Notes under the pieces: model-generated
Database searches by the model: none
Seen by the model: the letters and a program-made list of their open reading frames with translations, nothing else
Told to the model about the DNA's origin: nothing
Shown: piece after piece, positions 48,009 to 60,379 of the stretch
How positions within the stretch are numbered: position 1 is the stretch's first letter
How the letters are laid out: the number at the start of each line of letters is the position of its first letter
Made by a program: the position numbers and the translations under genes
NCBI RefSeq assembly: GCF_018294505.1
Contig: NC_057802.1
Coordinates: forward strand, 554,752,712 to 554,816,711
Length of the DNA stretch: 64,000 nt
Reading direction: 5' to 3'
DNA from: Triticum aestivum
Lineage: Eukaryota; Streptophyta; Magnoliopsida; Poales; Poaceae

Positions 48009-51000
48009 TCATGGGGGCGGTAGCGGGTAATGGTATTCTGCTTTGGGATCTATGACCTGGTCAAGCAAAAATCCCACTATTTCCTCTTGAATTGGTCGTA
48101 TGCGCTCCGTTGGTAGGAGCTACTCCCGCACATTTTTGAACTGTTAAGAAGGAGATCAATATGCATGTGTATTAGTTGTGTGACTAGATATCGATAATCA
48201 TGTAAAAATTGTGAATAGTGTTCTGGCAAACATACCCATTGCTGTCTATCAGATGTGCTCCTTTCGGACGCCATCATGCGAATGTTCTCGCAAACGTAGT
48301 ATGCACACAGATCAGTTCCCGGCGCCTGCTTCAGGGCCTTTACGAGAATGGAATTTAATCAGATAATAATTAATCAAGCATGATAATTATTTAATGGTAT
48401 TGAAACAAGAATTAAAGAGATGGTAGCTAGCTAGTACTACTTAATTACTTACCTTGGGTCGAAACCAAAACAGCTTTTCTCACCATTTGCCTGGAGTCAC
48501 CTTGATGAACTTTGCCCAAGCCCTGCCCGCCGGCAAAGAAAATGAATAAAGGGGTTATTAAATTGTTGATATCAGGAAATGACGAACTAAAAAGGCCGAG
48601 ATATATTTAATAATGATTGAAATTACCTGCCGACTATCCCCTTCAAGATGGTGAAGTCACTTTCTTTTTTAAGTAGTGAGTCCAGTACTTCAACTGTTCC
48701 TTCTTCAACTTTAATGACTAACAAGATCCAGTGGTAACTGCATGCGCACACGTTTGCATGTCTTAATTAAGCGGGCATGTGCATAACACTAATCAACTAC
48801 CCTAAACCCTATACACTTAATTATTAACATCTAGCTAGCTAGTAAGCAAAAACAAAATTTGTAGTACAAGACAGTGTGACTCACAGGAAGTTATAAGGAA
48901 GTAGTATATGTTCATTGGTATTGAGGCGCTTGAAGAACTCTAGCATGTTTTTCTCTACATCTGCTTTATACCATTTGTATTTCCATGTGTCTTCATTAAT
49001 GGAATTTGGGTCAATGAACCCAATGCCATAGCGTCCAGCTTTTTTCATTTCATACATCTTCATCCTGCATAATACCACAGAAAAGAATATAGTGAGGATA
49101 ATTACAGGTAATGATCGATCAATGAGCACTACAGCTAGCTTGAGACTTAAATTCCAGAAAGAAATCACTTACAGACAATAGAAACTGACGATAGATTTGT
49201 CGAGTGCATCTTGATTGAATAACTGAAATAGTTCTAAATACTCAACGGAGACAGCTAGCCCATGGAAGTAATGCTCCTCCTTGACTTTCATCATGAGGGA
49301 CTCTCGATTGGAACTCTTGGTAATTTCCATGTACCAATCATGCAATTCGTACATTCTCGTTGGGAGTTTCTTGACCTCCTCAGGCTCGACCAAAGGTTCG
49401 CCGCGGACATATTTCCGTTTTATGTCCTCCTCTCTAAGAGGAGACATGGGCTCAATCTCGAGGAGTTGTCCAACAGTGATACCGAGCATTTTAGCCTGGC
49501 TTCTATGCTCAACGGTTATTACCAGCTGATTGCCCAGTTGGGGAACGGTTTGCCCACATGGGGCGCCGGTACTCTCATGTGTTGGCACAACAAGCGGGGG
49601 GATTGTTTGCGCCGCATTTTCTCGCAGCTGGGGAACGGTTTTCCCGCATTTTTTGCCAGCTGCTTGGCTCGAGCTCGAGCTTGACTCCTTCTGTAGTCGT
49701 GCTCGATGTGCCTTCCTGATTTGGCGATCATAGTCTGAGTCAACAGGCTTGGGAGCTGGTGGTCTAGCCATACAAATAAAGTGGTCAATCTTTTCCTCAG
49801 GCACTTTCTCCCTTGGCGGCGATGCCGGTTTTGGTCCAAAATGGGTGTCCACTTGGGCCTTCACTATGGCTGTGTTTTGCTCCTCTGTCATGTCGTAAGA
49901 CCTCAGAGGAAGAGGAGTGAGGCTTGGACCATATTGATATCGCGTGCCTCCGCATATACCTCCTGTACTACCTCAACTCGTACTGCTACGCACCATAGCT
50001 GCGGCGGCTCTCTTCCGCGATTGCTGAGGCGGCGGAGACGGCTGACGTGGCTGAGTTGGAGCAGGAGGAGTGGCCTGACGCTGTGCCGGACTTGAAGCAG
50101 AAGGAGTGGCCTGACACGGTGTCGGACTTGAAGCAGGAGGAGTGCCCTGGCGCTGTGCCAGACTTGAAGCAGGAGGAGTGGCCTGACGCTGTGCCGGCTT
50201 GGAGGAGGAGGAGTGGTCTGACGCGTTGGTGGACTTGGAGGAGCGGGAGTCTGCTGACGCGGTGGCGGACTTCGAGGAGGAGTCGGCTGACGCGGTGTTG
50301 GTGGCCTTGGAAAGATAATGCAATCCTTTCTCCATAGGATGACACGATGTTTGGCCTCTCCCAGTGTGTGCTCCTCGTCACCTCTAGGAATGTCAAGCTC
50401 TAGCCCCGAATATTGGTCCACCACTTCATCAACCTGGACACGAGCATAGCCAGCTGGAATCGGGTTGCAATGGAAGGTTGCTTCGGGGGAATTTGTATAA
50501 GTAATGGCGTCTGCCACCTTCATGGATATGTTCTTCATTTTGAAGTGTAGCTCACAGTTAGTGTTCTCCATGATGTCACCCACAGGGTATCTATCCAGCA
50601 GTGCGTCGCCCGGGGCGGAACCCACGCTGCTTCTCGGCATGGATGGGAAGGTGCTATCCAATGCTGGATCATCCGCTAGCTGCTGCCGCTGCTGAGACCT
50701 CCTTTCCTGGCTAAGTGAGTCGATCTGCTGCTGCCGCTGGAATTTGAGTGCCAAGTCTGCGTGCGCTGATTCTAGGCCTTGAAGGAGTTCTGCTTCCTGC
50801 TTCCTCTGCTCCTCCTCCAGCTTCCTCTTCTTCTCCTCCTCTATCTTCTTCTTGCACGGCTTCTGTAGTCGGCGTTCCAGTCCGAAAAGCCCTCATACCA
50901 CGGAACAACGCCCTTGCCTCGTGTTCTTCCCGGGTGTTCAGGATTTCCTAGGGCGCGCGTAAGCTCGTCGTTCTCTCTGTTGGGCGTGAACACCCCCTTT

Positions 51001-51664
51001 CGAGCATCTTCTATTGCTTCAAGTAACTTATCTTCGGCTCCTTTAAGACATGCCTTCTTCGAAACCTGGCCTGTCATCGGGTCCAACGCCCCCCCCCCAT
51101 GCGCATAGAACCATGTTCTACACCTGGGGGGCCAGCTCAATGTAACTGGAGTGACATGTGCAGCCTGCATCTCTTCCTCAGACTTATCCCACTTAGGCAT
51201 TGCCACCGCGTAGCCACCTGGCCCAGCCTATGGAACTGCTTCTTTTTTGCGGCATTGTCCTTGTTTTTTCTCGACCGTTCCTTCGATAATTCTGATTCCT
51301 TAAATTTCACGAAAGCGGGCCAGTGTTCTCTTTACTTCTCCAGTGATCCCTTGAATTCTGGAGTCTTCTTTCCTCCTTTCACGTACTTGGTCCATATAGT
51401 TTTCTTGTGGGTGTTGAATGCAATTGCCATCTTCCTAAGAGCAGCCTCCTTGACTTTCTGCACATCTGCATCCGTGAAATGATCTGGTAGGGTGAAATGT
51501 TCCATGAGTTTTTCCCAAAGCAGAGATTTTGCTTTGTCGTCGACAAAAGTAAGATCTGGACGTTTCTTTGCTGGCTCTTTCCATTCTTGAAGGGAGATCG
51601 GGAGTTGGTCCTTCACAAGAACTCCGCACTGACGAACGAACTTGTTTGCAATGTTCTTAGGCAT
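48009..51664 (-). pseudogene. CACTA ORF2: Transposase_24-like region plus Ulp1 (C48) protease-like end
   Basis: The start MPKNIANKFVRQC is at 51664. Next comes a region with FYAHGGGALDPMTG and VVPWYEGFSDWN (50841-51206), typical of the plant Transposase_24 family. A Pro-rich tract encoded by ~36-bp DNA repeats follows (50060-50330), then a Lys/Glu-rich part (49169-49891) and several short exons down to a TGA at 48009-48011. The late exons look like an Ulp1 cysteine protease: YHWILLVIKVE with His (codon 48731-48733), VEVLDSLL with Asp (48680-48682) and GTDLCAYYVCENIR with Cys (48305-48307), so the triad is present. Lesions are a TAA after GSLEK (about 51332), at least one frameshift near 51220 and a TAG in the final exon (about 48119). 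Ulp1-like domains occur in many plant DNA-transposon ORFs; their role is unsettled. Confidence 0.75.
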
Positions 51665-51879
51665 TAATAGACCTAGAACTAAAAGTATCTAATTAATTAA
51701 TTCATCTAAAACCTTTGTACAAAAAATAGAAAAAAACTAAAAACTAAAAACAGAAAAACAACTATAGCTAAAACAGAAAAATTGTGTGTGTATGTGCGCG
51801 TGTGTGCACATACGGCGCCGGTGGCGCGGCGGCTTCGATTCGAGGGAGGAGGGGGGAGAGGGGCTCACAGCGCAGGCGA

Positions 51880-52090
51880 GGTCGAGGCGACGGCGACGGC
51901 GAGGCGAGGTCCAAGGCGACGGCGACGGCGACCCGAGGTCCAAGGCGACGGCGACGGCGAGGCGAAGGGACGGCGACGGGGACGGGCCGGCGACGGGGCG
52001 GCGCGGAGTCGACGGGGACGACGCGACGGGGACGGGGGCGGCGCGGAGTCGACGGGCAGGCGCGACGGGGGCGGCGACGGCGACGGGATC
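51880..52090. repeat. GC-rich minisatellite upstream of ORF2
   Basis: Repeats of GGCGACGGCGACGGCGA and GAGGTCCAAGGCGACGG, then GACGGGGACGGG variants, with a period near 27-30 bp. The array makes all frames open for 100 codons or more on both strands, so none is taken as a gene. Confidence 0.85.
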
Positions 52091-52139
52091 GAAGAAGCAG
52101 AGGAGAAGAAACTGAAATTTTGGTAAGTGTTGTATATAT

Positions 52140-52320
52140 AGGGATGACCTTTAGTACCGGTTGGAGCCACCAACCGGTACTAAAGGTCAAATTTGGCCAG
52201 GCCAAGCGGCGGGAACGGCACCCCTTTAGTACCGGGTCGTGGCTCCAACCGGTACTAAAGACCCCCCCTTTAGTACCGGTTGGAGCCACCACCCGGTACT
52301 AAAGGTGGTGCGCTGCCAGG
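52140..52320. repeat. Internal copies of the subterminal repeat between two CACTA genes
   Basis: Three inverted pairs CTTTAGTACCGGTTGGAGCC / CAACCGGTACTAAAG occur about 4.7 kb from the left end and 5.6 kb from the right, directly upstream of ORF2. They match the motif at both ends of the element. They could be an internal protein-binding or promoter region, or the end of an older nested relative. The stretch 52321-53322 holds nothing else I recognise. Confidence 0.75.
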
Positions 52321-53322
52321 CGAGGGGCGCAGAAGTTTAGTCCCACCTCGCTAGCCGAGGGGCGCCCGCACCTGCTTATAAGCCCCGTTGCCGCTGCTGT
52401 GTCGAGCTCCTCTCTAAAGGACGCCTTCTGGGCCTACCTCAGCTGTGATGCCCTATTGGGCCTACTGGGCTAGCGGGCCTGCATCCTGGCCCAACTAGAG
52501 GTTGGGTTTCTAGTCGTATGCAGGCCGCTGTGGCCCAGTAGGCGGGCTTTTTTTTAGTTTTTTCTTCTCCTTTTTCTTTTCTACTTTATTTATTTTCTTT
52601 TATTTATTTTTAAGTTGTTTTTTGCTGTATTTAGAGTTTCTTTGTGAATATTTTTTCTTTAGGTACAAAAAATTACAAACTTTCTGTTAGTGCCGGTAGT
52701 TTTCAAATTTGAATAGTTTAAATTTGAATTATTTGAAATTTGTGTGAATCACTAGTTTGTTAATAACTTAACCTTAAAAATAGATTCTTCAGTGATTCTT
52801 TTTTCTTATGTTTAATATTAGTGTGTTTTATCATTATATTCAATTTGGTAATACTTAGGTTATTTAAGAAATGAAATGCCTTTGTAACAGATGAGTTTTC
52901 GTCCAAAACCCTAATACTTCGAAAGAGATTGTCCATTTTGTACACGAAGTGCATCCAGTTTTTGCCGTAACCCTCTCTACTTTTTTGCACATGCTATGTG
53001 CGTGAAATTATGATACCATCCCAACTTTCAACCTTTTTAGAGTTTCATTTGAAGTGTTTTTCAATTTGAGGGTCATTTAGCTGAAAAAATTAGTAAATGC
53101 ATGAAAGAAAAATTTCTTCGCGTTTCAGATGCCAAAACACATAATTACTCTAACTATTACAAAGATTCCCTCCGGTTTGTTCGAAGCGAGACTTTCCAGA
53201 TATATAAGTCCCGAAACTCACTAGAGAAGGAAGTGATGACAGTGAGAATCCGATCACATCCCAGAGTGGGATCTTTGGGCCGTGTGAAACTTTTTCTTCG
53301 TGTGTGTCCCTTTGCGCCGTAA

Positions 53323-56300
53323 TCATGGACAATCTTCATCATTTAACTGGATGCTCGGGTCAATATTCACTGTGAATGGAGCAATTTCATGAAACTTTTC
53401 ATAATCTTCTGACATGTATGTCTTGTCATCCACTCCTACGATGTTTCTTTTCCCAGAAAGAACTATGTGGCACTTTGGCTCATCGTATGATGCATTCGCT
53501 ACCTTATCTTTTCTTTTTCTCGGCTTGGTGGACATGTCCTTCACATAGAAAATCTGTGCCACATCATTGGCTAGGACGAATGGGTCGTCTGCATACGCAA
53601 GATTGTTGAGATCCACTGTTGTCATTCCGTACTGCGGGTCTTCCGTTACCCCGCCTCGTGTCATATTCACCCATTTGCACCGAAACAAAGGGACCTTCAA
53701 ACCACATCCATAGTCAAGTTCCCATATGTCCTCTATGTAGCCATAATATGTTTCCTTTCCCGTCTTGGTTGGTGCATCAAAGCGGACACCATTGTTTTGG
53801 TTGGTGCTCTTCTTATCTTGGGCGATCGTGTAAAATGTATTCCCATTTATCTCGTACCCTTTGAAAGTCATTATATTCGAAGATGGTAACTGGGTCAGCA
53901 AGTACAGGTCGTCTTCAATAGCGGTGTCATGCATGGCACGTGTCTGCAACCAGCCGGTGAAAGTCCCCATTTGTTCACGTGTAATCCAGTCGTCAGACTG
54001 CTCCGGGTGTTTGGAGCGTAGAAAATTCTTGTGTTCGTCCACATTCGGAGCCACCAAGGCGGAATTCTGTAGAACTGTGTAGTGTGCTTGAGTGAGAGAA
54101 TGCCCGTCCATACATATTATTTGATCCCCTCCTAGCGTGCCTTTTCCATCCAGTCTGCCCTTATGCCACGATTCAGGAACTCCAATCGGCTTAAGGTCAG
54201 GAATAAAGTTAATACAAAACTCAATGACCTCCTCATTTTCATGGCCCTTGGAGATGCTTCCTTCTGGCCTAGCACGGTTATGAACATATTCTTTAAGACT
54301 CCCACGAACCTCTCAAAGGGGAACATATTGTGTAGAAATACGGGACCAAGAACGTTAATCTCTTCGCATAGGTGAACTAGTACGTGCGTCATGATGTTGA
54401 AGAAGGATGGTGGGAACACCAACTCGAAACTAACAAGACATTGCACCAAATCATTCTCTAACCTTGGTATGATTTCTGGATCGATTACCTTCTGAGAGAT
54501 TGCATTGAGGAATGCACATAGCTTCACAATGGCTAATCGAACATTTTCCGGTAGAAGCCCCCTCAATGCAACCGGAATCAGTTGCGTCATAATCACGTGG
54601 CAGTCATGAGACTTTAGGTTTTGGAACTTTTTCTCTGCCATATTTATTATTCCCTTTATATTCGATGAGAAGCAAAACGGTACCTTAATACTGAGCAATC
54701 ATTCAAAGAAGATTTCCTTCTCTTCTTTGGTAAGAGCATAGCTGGCATGACCCTGATGTATGCCGTCTTTTCCGTGCATACGTTGCTAGTCCTCCCGTGC
54801 CTCCGGTGTATCTTTGTCTTCCCATACACACCCAAGAAGCCAAGCAGGGTCACGCAAAGATTCTTCGTCACGTGCATCACGTCGATTGCGGAGCGGACCT
54901 CTAGGTCTTTCCAATACGGCAGGTCCCAAAATATAGATTTCTTCTTCCACATGGGTGCGCATCCGTCAGCGTCATTCGGAACAGGTTGTCCGCTAGGACC
55001 CTTTCCAAAGACTACCTTCAAATCCTTGACCATGTCATGTACATCAGCACTAGTACGGTGGCGAGGCTTCGTCCGGTGATCCGCCTCACCTTTGAAATGC
55101 TTGCCTTTCTTTCTTACGGGATGCCTGCTCGGAAGAAATCGACGATGTCCCAGGTACACATTCTACCTACAATTATCCAAATATATACTGTCGGTATCAT
55201 CCAAACAGTGCGTGCATGCGCGGTATCCCTTGTTTGTCTGTCCTGAAAGGTTACTGAGAGCAGGCCAATCATTGATGGTCACGAAAAGCAATGCCTTTAG
55301 GTCAAATTCTTCCTACCCGTGCTCATCCCACGCACGTACACCTGTTCCATTCCATAGCTGTAAGAGTTCTTCAACTAATGGCCTTAGGTACACATCAATG
55401 TCGTTGTCGGGTTGCTTAGGGCCTTGGATGAGCACTGGCATCATAATGAACTTCCGCTTCATGCACAACCAAGGAGGAAGGTCATACATACATAGAGTCA
55501 CAGGCCATGTGCTATAGTTTCCTGCTCTGCTCCCCAAAAGGATTAATGCCATCTGCGCTTAGACCAAACCATACATTCCTTGTGTCACCTGCAAACTCCT
55601 CCCTGTACTTTCTCTAGATTTTTCTCCACTGCGACCCGTCAGCGGGTACTCTCAACTTTCCGTCTTTCTTACGGTCTTCTCTGTGCCATCGCATCGCCTT
55701 GGCATGCTCTTTGTTTTGGAAGAAACGTTTCAACCATGGTATTATAGGAGCATACCACATCACCTTGGTAGGAATCTTTTTCCTGGGTCGCTCGCCCTCG
55801 ACATCACCAGGGTCATCGCGGCTGATCTTATAGCGCAATGCACCGCATACCGGGCACGCGTTCAAATCCTCGTACTCACCGCGGTAGAGGATGCAGTCAT
55901 TAGGGCATGCATGTATTTTCTGCACCTCTAACCCTACAGGGCAGATAGCCTTCTTTGCTTTGTACGTACTCTCGGGCAATTTGTTGTCCTTTGGAAGCAT
56001 ATTCTTTATCATTACCAGCAACTTTCCAAATCCCTTGTCAGATACACCATTCTCTGCCTTCCATTTCAGCAATTCCAGTGTGGTGCCCAACTTTTTCTTG
56101 TCAGTTTCGCAATTCGGGTACAACAATTTCTTGTGATCCTCTAACATGCGCTGCAACTTCTTCTTCTACTTTTCACTTGCGCAGTTTCTCTTTGCATCGG
56201 CAATGGCCCGACCTAGATCATCAACGGGTTCATCTGATGCCTCTTCTTCAGCTTCTTCCCGCATTGCTGGCTCAGCTTCTTCCCCCATTGTTGTATCATC

Positions 56301-56603
56301 GTATTTAGGGAACCCATGGCCAGGATAGCTGTCGTTGTCCTTTTCTTCTTCATTGTCTTTCATCATAACCCCTCTTTCTCTGTGCTTGGTCCAAACACTA
56401 TAGTGGGGCATGAAACCGGACTCAAACAGGTGGATGTGAATGGTTCTTGAGTTAGAGTAATTGTGATCATTCTTACAGCCAGCACATGGACAAGGCATAA
56501 AACCATCCACCCGCTTGTTTGCCTCAGCCGCAAGCAGAAAAGTATGCATGCCATTAATGAACTCGGGAGAGCATCGGTCATCGTACATCCATTGTCGGCT
56601 CAT
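53323..56603 (-). pseudogene. TNP2-type CACTA transposase, multiply broken
   Basis: The start MSRQWMYDDRCSPEF at 56603 opens a transposase-associated N-terminal domain with CPCAGCKN. TNP2 sequence follows in blocks 55614-56156 (CPVCGALRYK, MWYAPIIPWLKRFF), about 55300-55552 (DLPPWLCMKRKFIMMP, the DNDIDVYLRPLVEEL region) and 54656-55159 (GHRRFLPSRHPVR, FWDLPYW, AIDVMHVTKNLCV). A DUF4218-like block (54132-54698; HVLVHLCEEINVLGPV) and a DUF4216-like block (53323-54111; DIWELDYG, PLFRCKWVN) complete it. Lesions are TAG near 56163, TAG near 55611, a frameshift near 55510, a TAG near 55310 and further frame changes between later blocks. It catalyses cut-and-paste transposition in intact relatives. 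This copy cannot make the full enzyme. Confidence 0.85.
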
Positions 56604-56734
56604 CTTCATTACACAACACCGAAAAGACCAAATTAATACAAGTTCATACATAAAGTTCATACATAAAGTTCATACATAAAGTTCATACATATAAAGTTCA
56701 TACAACACTTAAATGCAACAAACAAATAACTCTC

Positions 56735-57178
56735 TAGCTAAAGCATTTAAACGTGACAAAAAATGCGATCAAGATCGCAACTAAGGTAACAATTGATCCA
56801 ACAGCATAATGATACCAAGCCTCACTATCAATGTCATATTTTCAAATCTTTCTAATCCTCAAGCGCATTTTCTCCATCTTGATCTTGTGATCATCGACGA
56901 CATCGGCAACATGCAACTCCAATTCCATCTTCTCCCCCTCAATTCTTTTCAATTTTTCTTTCAAATACTCATTTTCTCTTTCAACTAAACTTAACATCTC
57001 GACAATAGGGTCGGTTGGAATTTCCAGTTCACATACCTCCTAGATAAAAATATCTATGTCAACTTGATGGGCATAATTTTTCATAAACACGAAATGCAAC
57101 AAATAGTTCTAAAAGAGAATATACCACATCCGAATCATAACACGGACGAGGGCCGACAGGGACGGATATCAAAACCAT
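56735..57178 (-). pseudogene. Small coiled-coil protein with C-terminal membrane anchor, one stop
   Basis: Exon 1 (57178-57125) starts MVLISVPVGPRPC. Donor GTG|GTAT and acceptor CTAG (57041-57040) join in phase 0 to exon 2 (57039-56735). Exon 2 reads EIPTDPIVEMLSLVEREN, a Lys/Glu/Leu heptad-like stretch, then an in-frame TGA (56844-56842), then YHYAVGSIVTLVAILIAFFV, a clear membrane segment, ending at TAG 56737-56735. With the stop, the anchor would be lost. It lies upstream of the transposase gene on the same strand. I do not know a function. The long hydrophobic tail after a coiled coil suggests a tail-anchored protein, which is unusual for a transposon product. Confidence 0.6.
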
Positions 57179-57184
57179 GACACT

Positions 57185-57690
57185 ATGTATAACAAACAAC
57201 GTATGGGTAAGATAATTATACGAGTAACTATATATACAAATCACACAAACATGAAATTTTTATATAAAAAGATAAGAACAAGAGGCTCACCACAAGGTGG
57301 TGCTGGCGACGGGACGGTGTGGGCGATCGACGGTGGTTACGACAGAGATTTAGAAGGCACTAAGTAAACCACACCTACATATGCAAACTAAGTGTTATTT
57401 TGACCTCAATTTGCATATAAATCAAATACTACCACATATATATAATTCCTCCCAAATTACTAAAACCCACAAATTAATCACTATATAAACCATTGCAAGA
57501 GCTAATCTACCAATTAGAGATGAAAGGACAAAGTTGCTAACCTTTGTGATCATTTGAATGGATGGGGGCCTTCAAATCTTGACAAAATTTCGGCAAAATT
57601 TGTGATGAGCTCGAGAGGAAGAAGGGAAGAATAGAGAGGAGAGGGGAAAGGGGGAAGAACAGAGCGCGGGTGGACGAAGGGTTTATATAG
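57185..57690. other. Upstream part of the CACTA genes, no ORF supported
   Basis: Contains no convincing ORF. A GC-rich piece at 57285-57365 (minus strand) could be a 5' exon of the coiled-coil gene. A TATA-like TATATA lies near 57674-57680 on the minus strand (CCTATATAAACCC), about 500 bp upstream of the coiled-coil gene's ATG. Confidence 0.4.
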
Positions 57691-57944
57691 GACGACCTTT
57701 AGTACTGGTTCGAGGCACGAACCGGTACTAAAGGTGCTGGAGGGGCCCCAGACTGACAACATCCTGCCACCACTCTCTTTAGTATCGGCTCGTGGCACGA
57801 ACCGGTGCTAAAAGTTTGGCACGAACCGGTACTAATGAGAGCGGCCGCCTAGCCGTTGGAACCGGCACGAATGGTCACATTAGTGTCGGCTCAAATTCAA
57901 AGCGGGACTAATGAGCTGAAGATTTGGCCGTTTTTCTACTAGTG

Positions 57945-60379
57945 ACTCTCTATCATAAAGATCATGGTGCTATTTCGAAGCACAAGTGTGGAAAAAGGAT
58001 AGTAGCATTGTCCCTTTTATTTCTTTTCTCCCCTTTTTTTATTTTGGGCCTTTTTTGGCCCTTTTTTTTGTCCGGAGTCTCATCCCGACTTGTGGGGGAA
58101 TTATAGTCTCCATCATCCTTTCCTCACTTGGGACAATGCTCTAATAATGATGGTCATCACACTTTTATTTACTTACAACTCAATACTAGAATAAAATATG
58201 ACTCTATGTGAATGCCTCTGGCGGTGTACCGGGATATGCAATGAATCAAGAGTGACATGTATGAAAGAATTATAAAGGTGGCTTTGCCACAAATACGATG
58301 TCAACTACATGACCATGCAAAGCAATATGACAATGATGAAACGTGTCATAATAAACGGAACGGTGGTAAGTTGCATGGAAATATATCTCGGAATGGCTAT
58401 GGAAATGCCATAATAGGTAGGTATGGTGGCTGTTTTGAGGAAGGTATATGGTGGGTGTATGATAGCGGCGAAAGGTGCGCGGTATTAGAGAGGCTAGCAA
58501 TGGTGGAAGGGTGAGAGTGCGTATAATCCATGGACTCAACATTAGTCATAAAGAACTCACATACTTATTGCAAAATCTATTAGTTATCGAAACAAAGTAC
58601 TACGCGCATGCTCCTAGGGGGATAGATTGGTAGGAAAAGACCATCGCTCGTCCCCGACCGCCACTCATAAGGAAGACAATCAATAAATAAATCATGCTCC
58701 GACTTCATCACATAACGGTTCACCAGACGTGCATGCTACGGGAATCACAAACTTTATAACAAGTATTTCTCAAATTCACAACTACTCAACTAGCATGACT
58801 CTAATATCACCATCTTGATATCTCAAAACAATTATCAAGTATCAAACTTCTCATAGTATTCGATGCACTTTATATGATAGTTTTTAATGTACCCATCTTG
58901 GATGTTCATCATATTAGGACTAATTTTATAGCCAAAGCAAATTTCCATGCTGTTCTATAAGACTCTCAAAATAATATAAGTGAAGCATGAGAGATCAATA
59001 ATTTCTATAAAATAAAACCACCACCGTGCTCTAAAAAGATATAAATGAAGCACTAGAGCCAAATTATCTAGCTCAAAAGATATAAGTGAAGCACATAGAG
59101 TATTCTAACAAATTTCGATTCATGTGTGTCTCTCCAAAAGTTGTGTACAGCAAGGATGATTGTGGTGAACTAAAAAGCAAAGACTCAAATCATACAAGAC
59201 GCTCCAAGCAAAACACATATTATGTGGTGAATAAAAATATAGCATCAAGTAAAGTTACCGATAGACGAAGACGAAAGAGGGGATGCCTTCCGGGGCATCC
59301 CCAAGCTTAGGCTTTTGGTTGTCCTTGAATTTTACCTTGGGGTGCCTTGGGCATCCCCAAGCTTAGGCTATTTCCACTCCTTATTCCAAAATCCATCAAA
59401 TCTTTACCCAAAACTTGAAAACTTCACAACACAAAACACAACAGAAAATCTCATGAGCTCCGTTAGTATAAGAAAACAAATCACCACTTTAAGGTACTGT
59501 AATGAACTAATTATTTATTTATATTGGTGTTAAACCTACTGTATTCCAACTTCTCTATGGTTCATACCCCCCGATACTAGCCATAGATTCATCAAAATAA
59601 GCAAACAACACACGAAAAACAGAATCTGTCAAAAACAGAACAGTCTGTAGAAATCTGTATCAAACGTATACTTATGTAACTCCAAAAATTCTGAAATAAA
59701 TTGGTGGACGTGAGGAATTTGTCTATTAATTATCTTCAAAAAGAATCAACCTAAAAGCACTCTCCAGTAAAAAATGGCAGCTAATCTCGTGAGCGCTAAA
59801 TTTTCTGTTTTTCACAGCAAGATCATAAAGACTTCACCCAAGTCTTCCCAAAGGTTCTAGTTGGCACAAACACTAATTAAAACATAAAACCACATATAAA
59901 CAGAAGCTAGATGAATTATTTATTACTAAACAGAAGCAAAAAGCAAGAAACAAAAATAAAATTGGGTTGCCTCCCAACAAGCGCTATCGTTTAACGCCCC
60001 TAGCTAGGCATTGATAGATTCAATGATGCTCACATGAAAGACAAGAATTGAAGCACAAAGAGAGCATCATAAAACACGTGACAAACACATCTAAGTCTAA
60101 CATACTTCCTATGCATAGGCATCTTATAGGCAAACAAATTATCAAGCCAAGCAAAAACTAGCATATGCAAGGAAGCGGAAAGAAACAATAGCAATCTCAA
60201 CATAACGAGAGGTAATTTAGTGATAATAATAATTACATGTAGGATCATAAGCAAATTCAACAATATAGCTATCACAAAACATATTCTCAACACGACCCAC
60301 TTGCATGCGAAGTTGACACTCTTCCAAAATAGTGGGATTATCATTAACTAAAGTCATGACCTCTCCAAACCCACTTTTA
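57945..60379 (-). other. Non-coding interior of the Sabrina-like element
   Basis: AT-rich sequence without a supported gene. The only structured feature is a pair of polypurine-tract-like copies at 59280-59362. Poly-T/GGCCTTTTTTGGCC stretches occur near 58040-58070. Confidence 0.6.
59280..59362. repeat. Internal polypurine-tract-like copies with palindrome
   Basis: GGGGATGCCTTCCGGGGCATCCCC is nearly palindromic and is followed by AAGCTTAGGC. The same GGGCATCCCCAAGCTTAGGC word recurs near 59350. Both copies closely resemble the polypurine tract at 46751-46766. Confidence 0.7.

Larger units (their letters stand above)
47474..57944 (-). mobile_element. CACTA (En/Spm) transposon, 10.5 kb, all three genes damaged
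   Basis: The left end is CACTAGTGCAGAACCGG. The right end, reverse-complemented, is CACTAGTAGAAAAACGG. The target duplication ACT is perfect (47471-47473 and 57945-57947). Both subterminal zones (47500-47690, 57690-57900) contain inverted TAGTACCGGTT / AACCGGTACTA words. Three minus-strand genes lie inside: a coiled-coil/membrane protein, TNP2 transposase, and an ORF2 with Ulp1-like ending. It inserted into the LTR element after that element integrated. The TIRs and coding content mark a formerly autonomous element. Confidence 0.95.

Noticed and set aside
51768..52302. Arg/Gly-rich frames of 100-174 codons in several frames
   Set aside because: All frames are open because of the CGACGG minisatellite and subterminal repeats.
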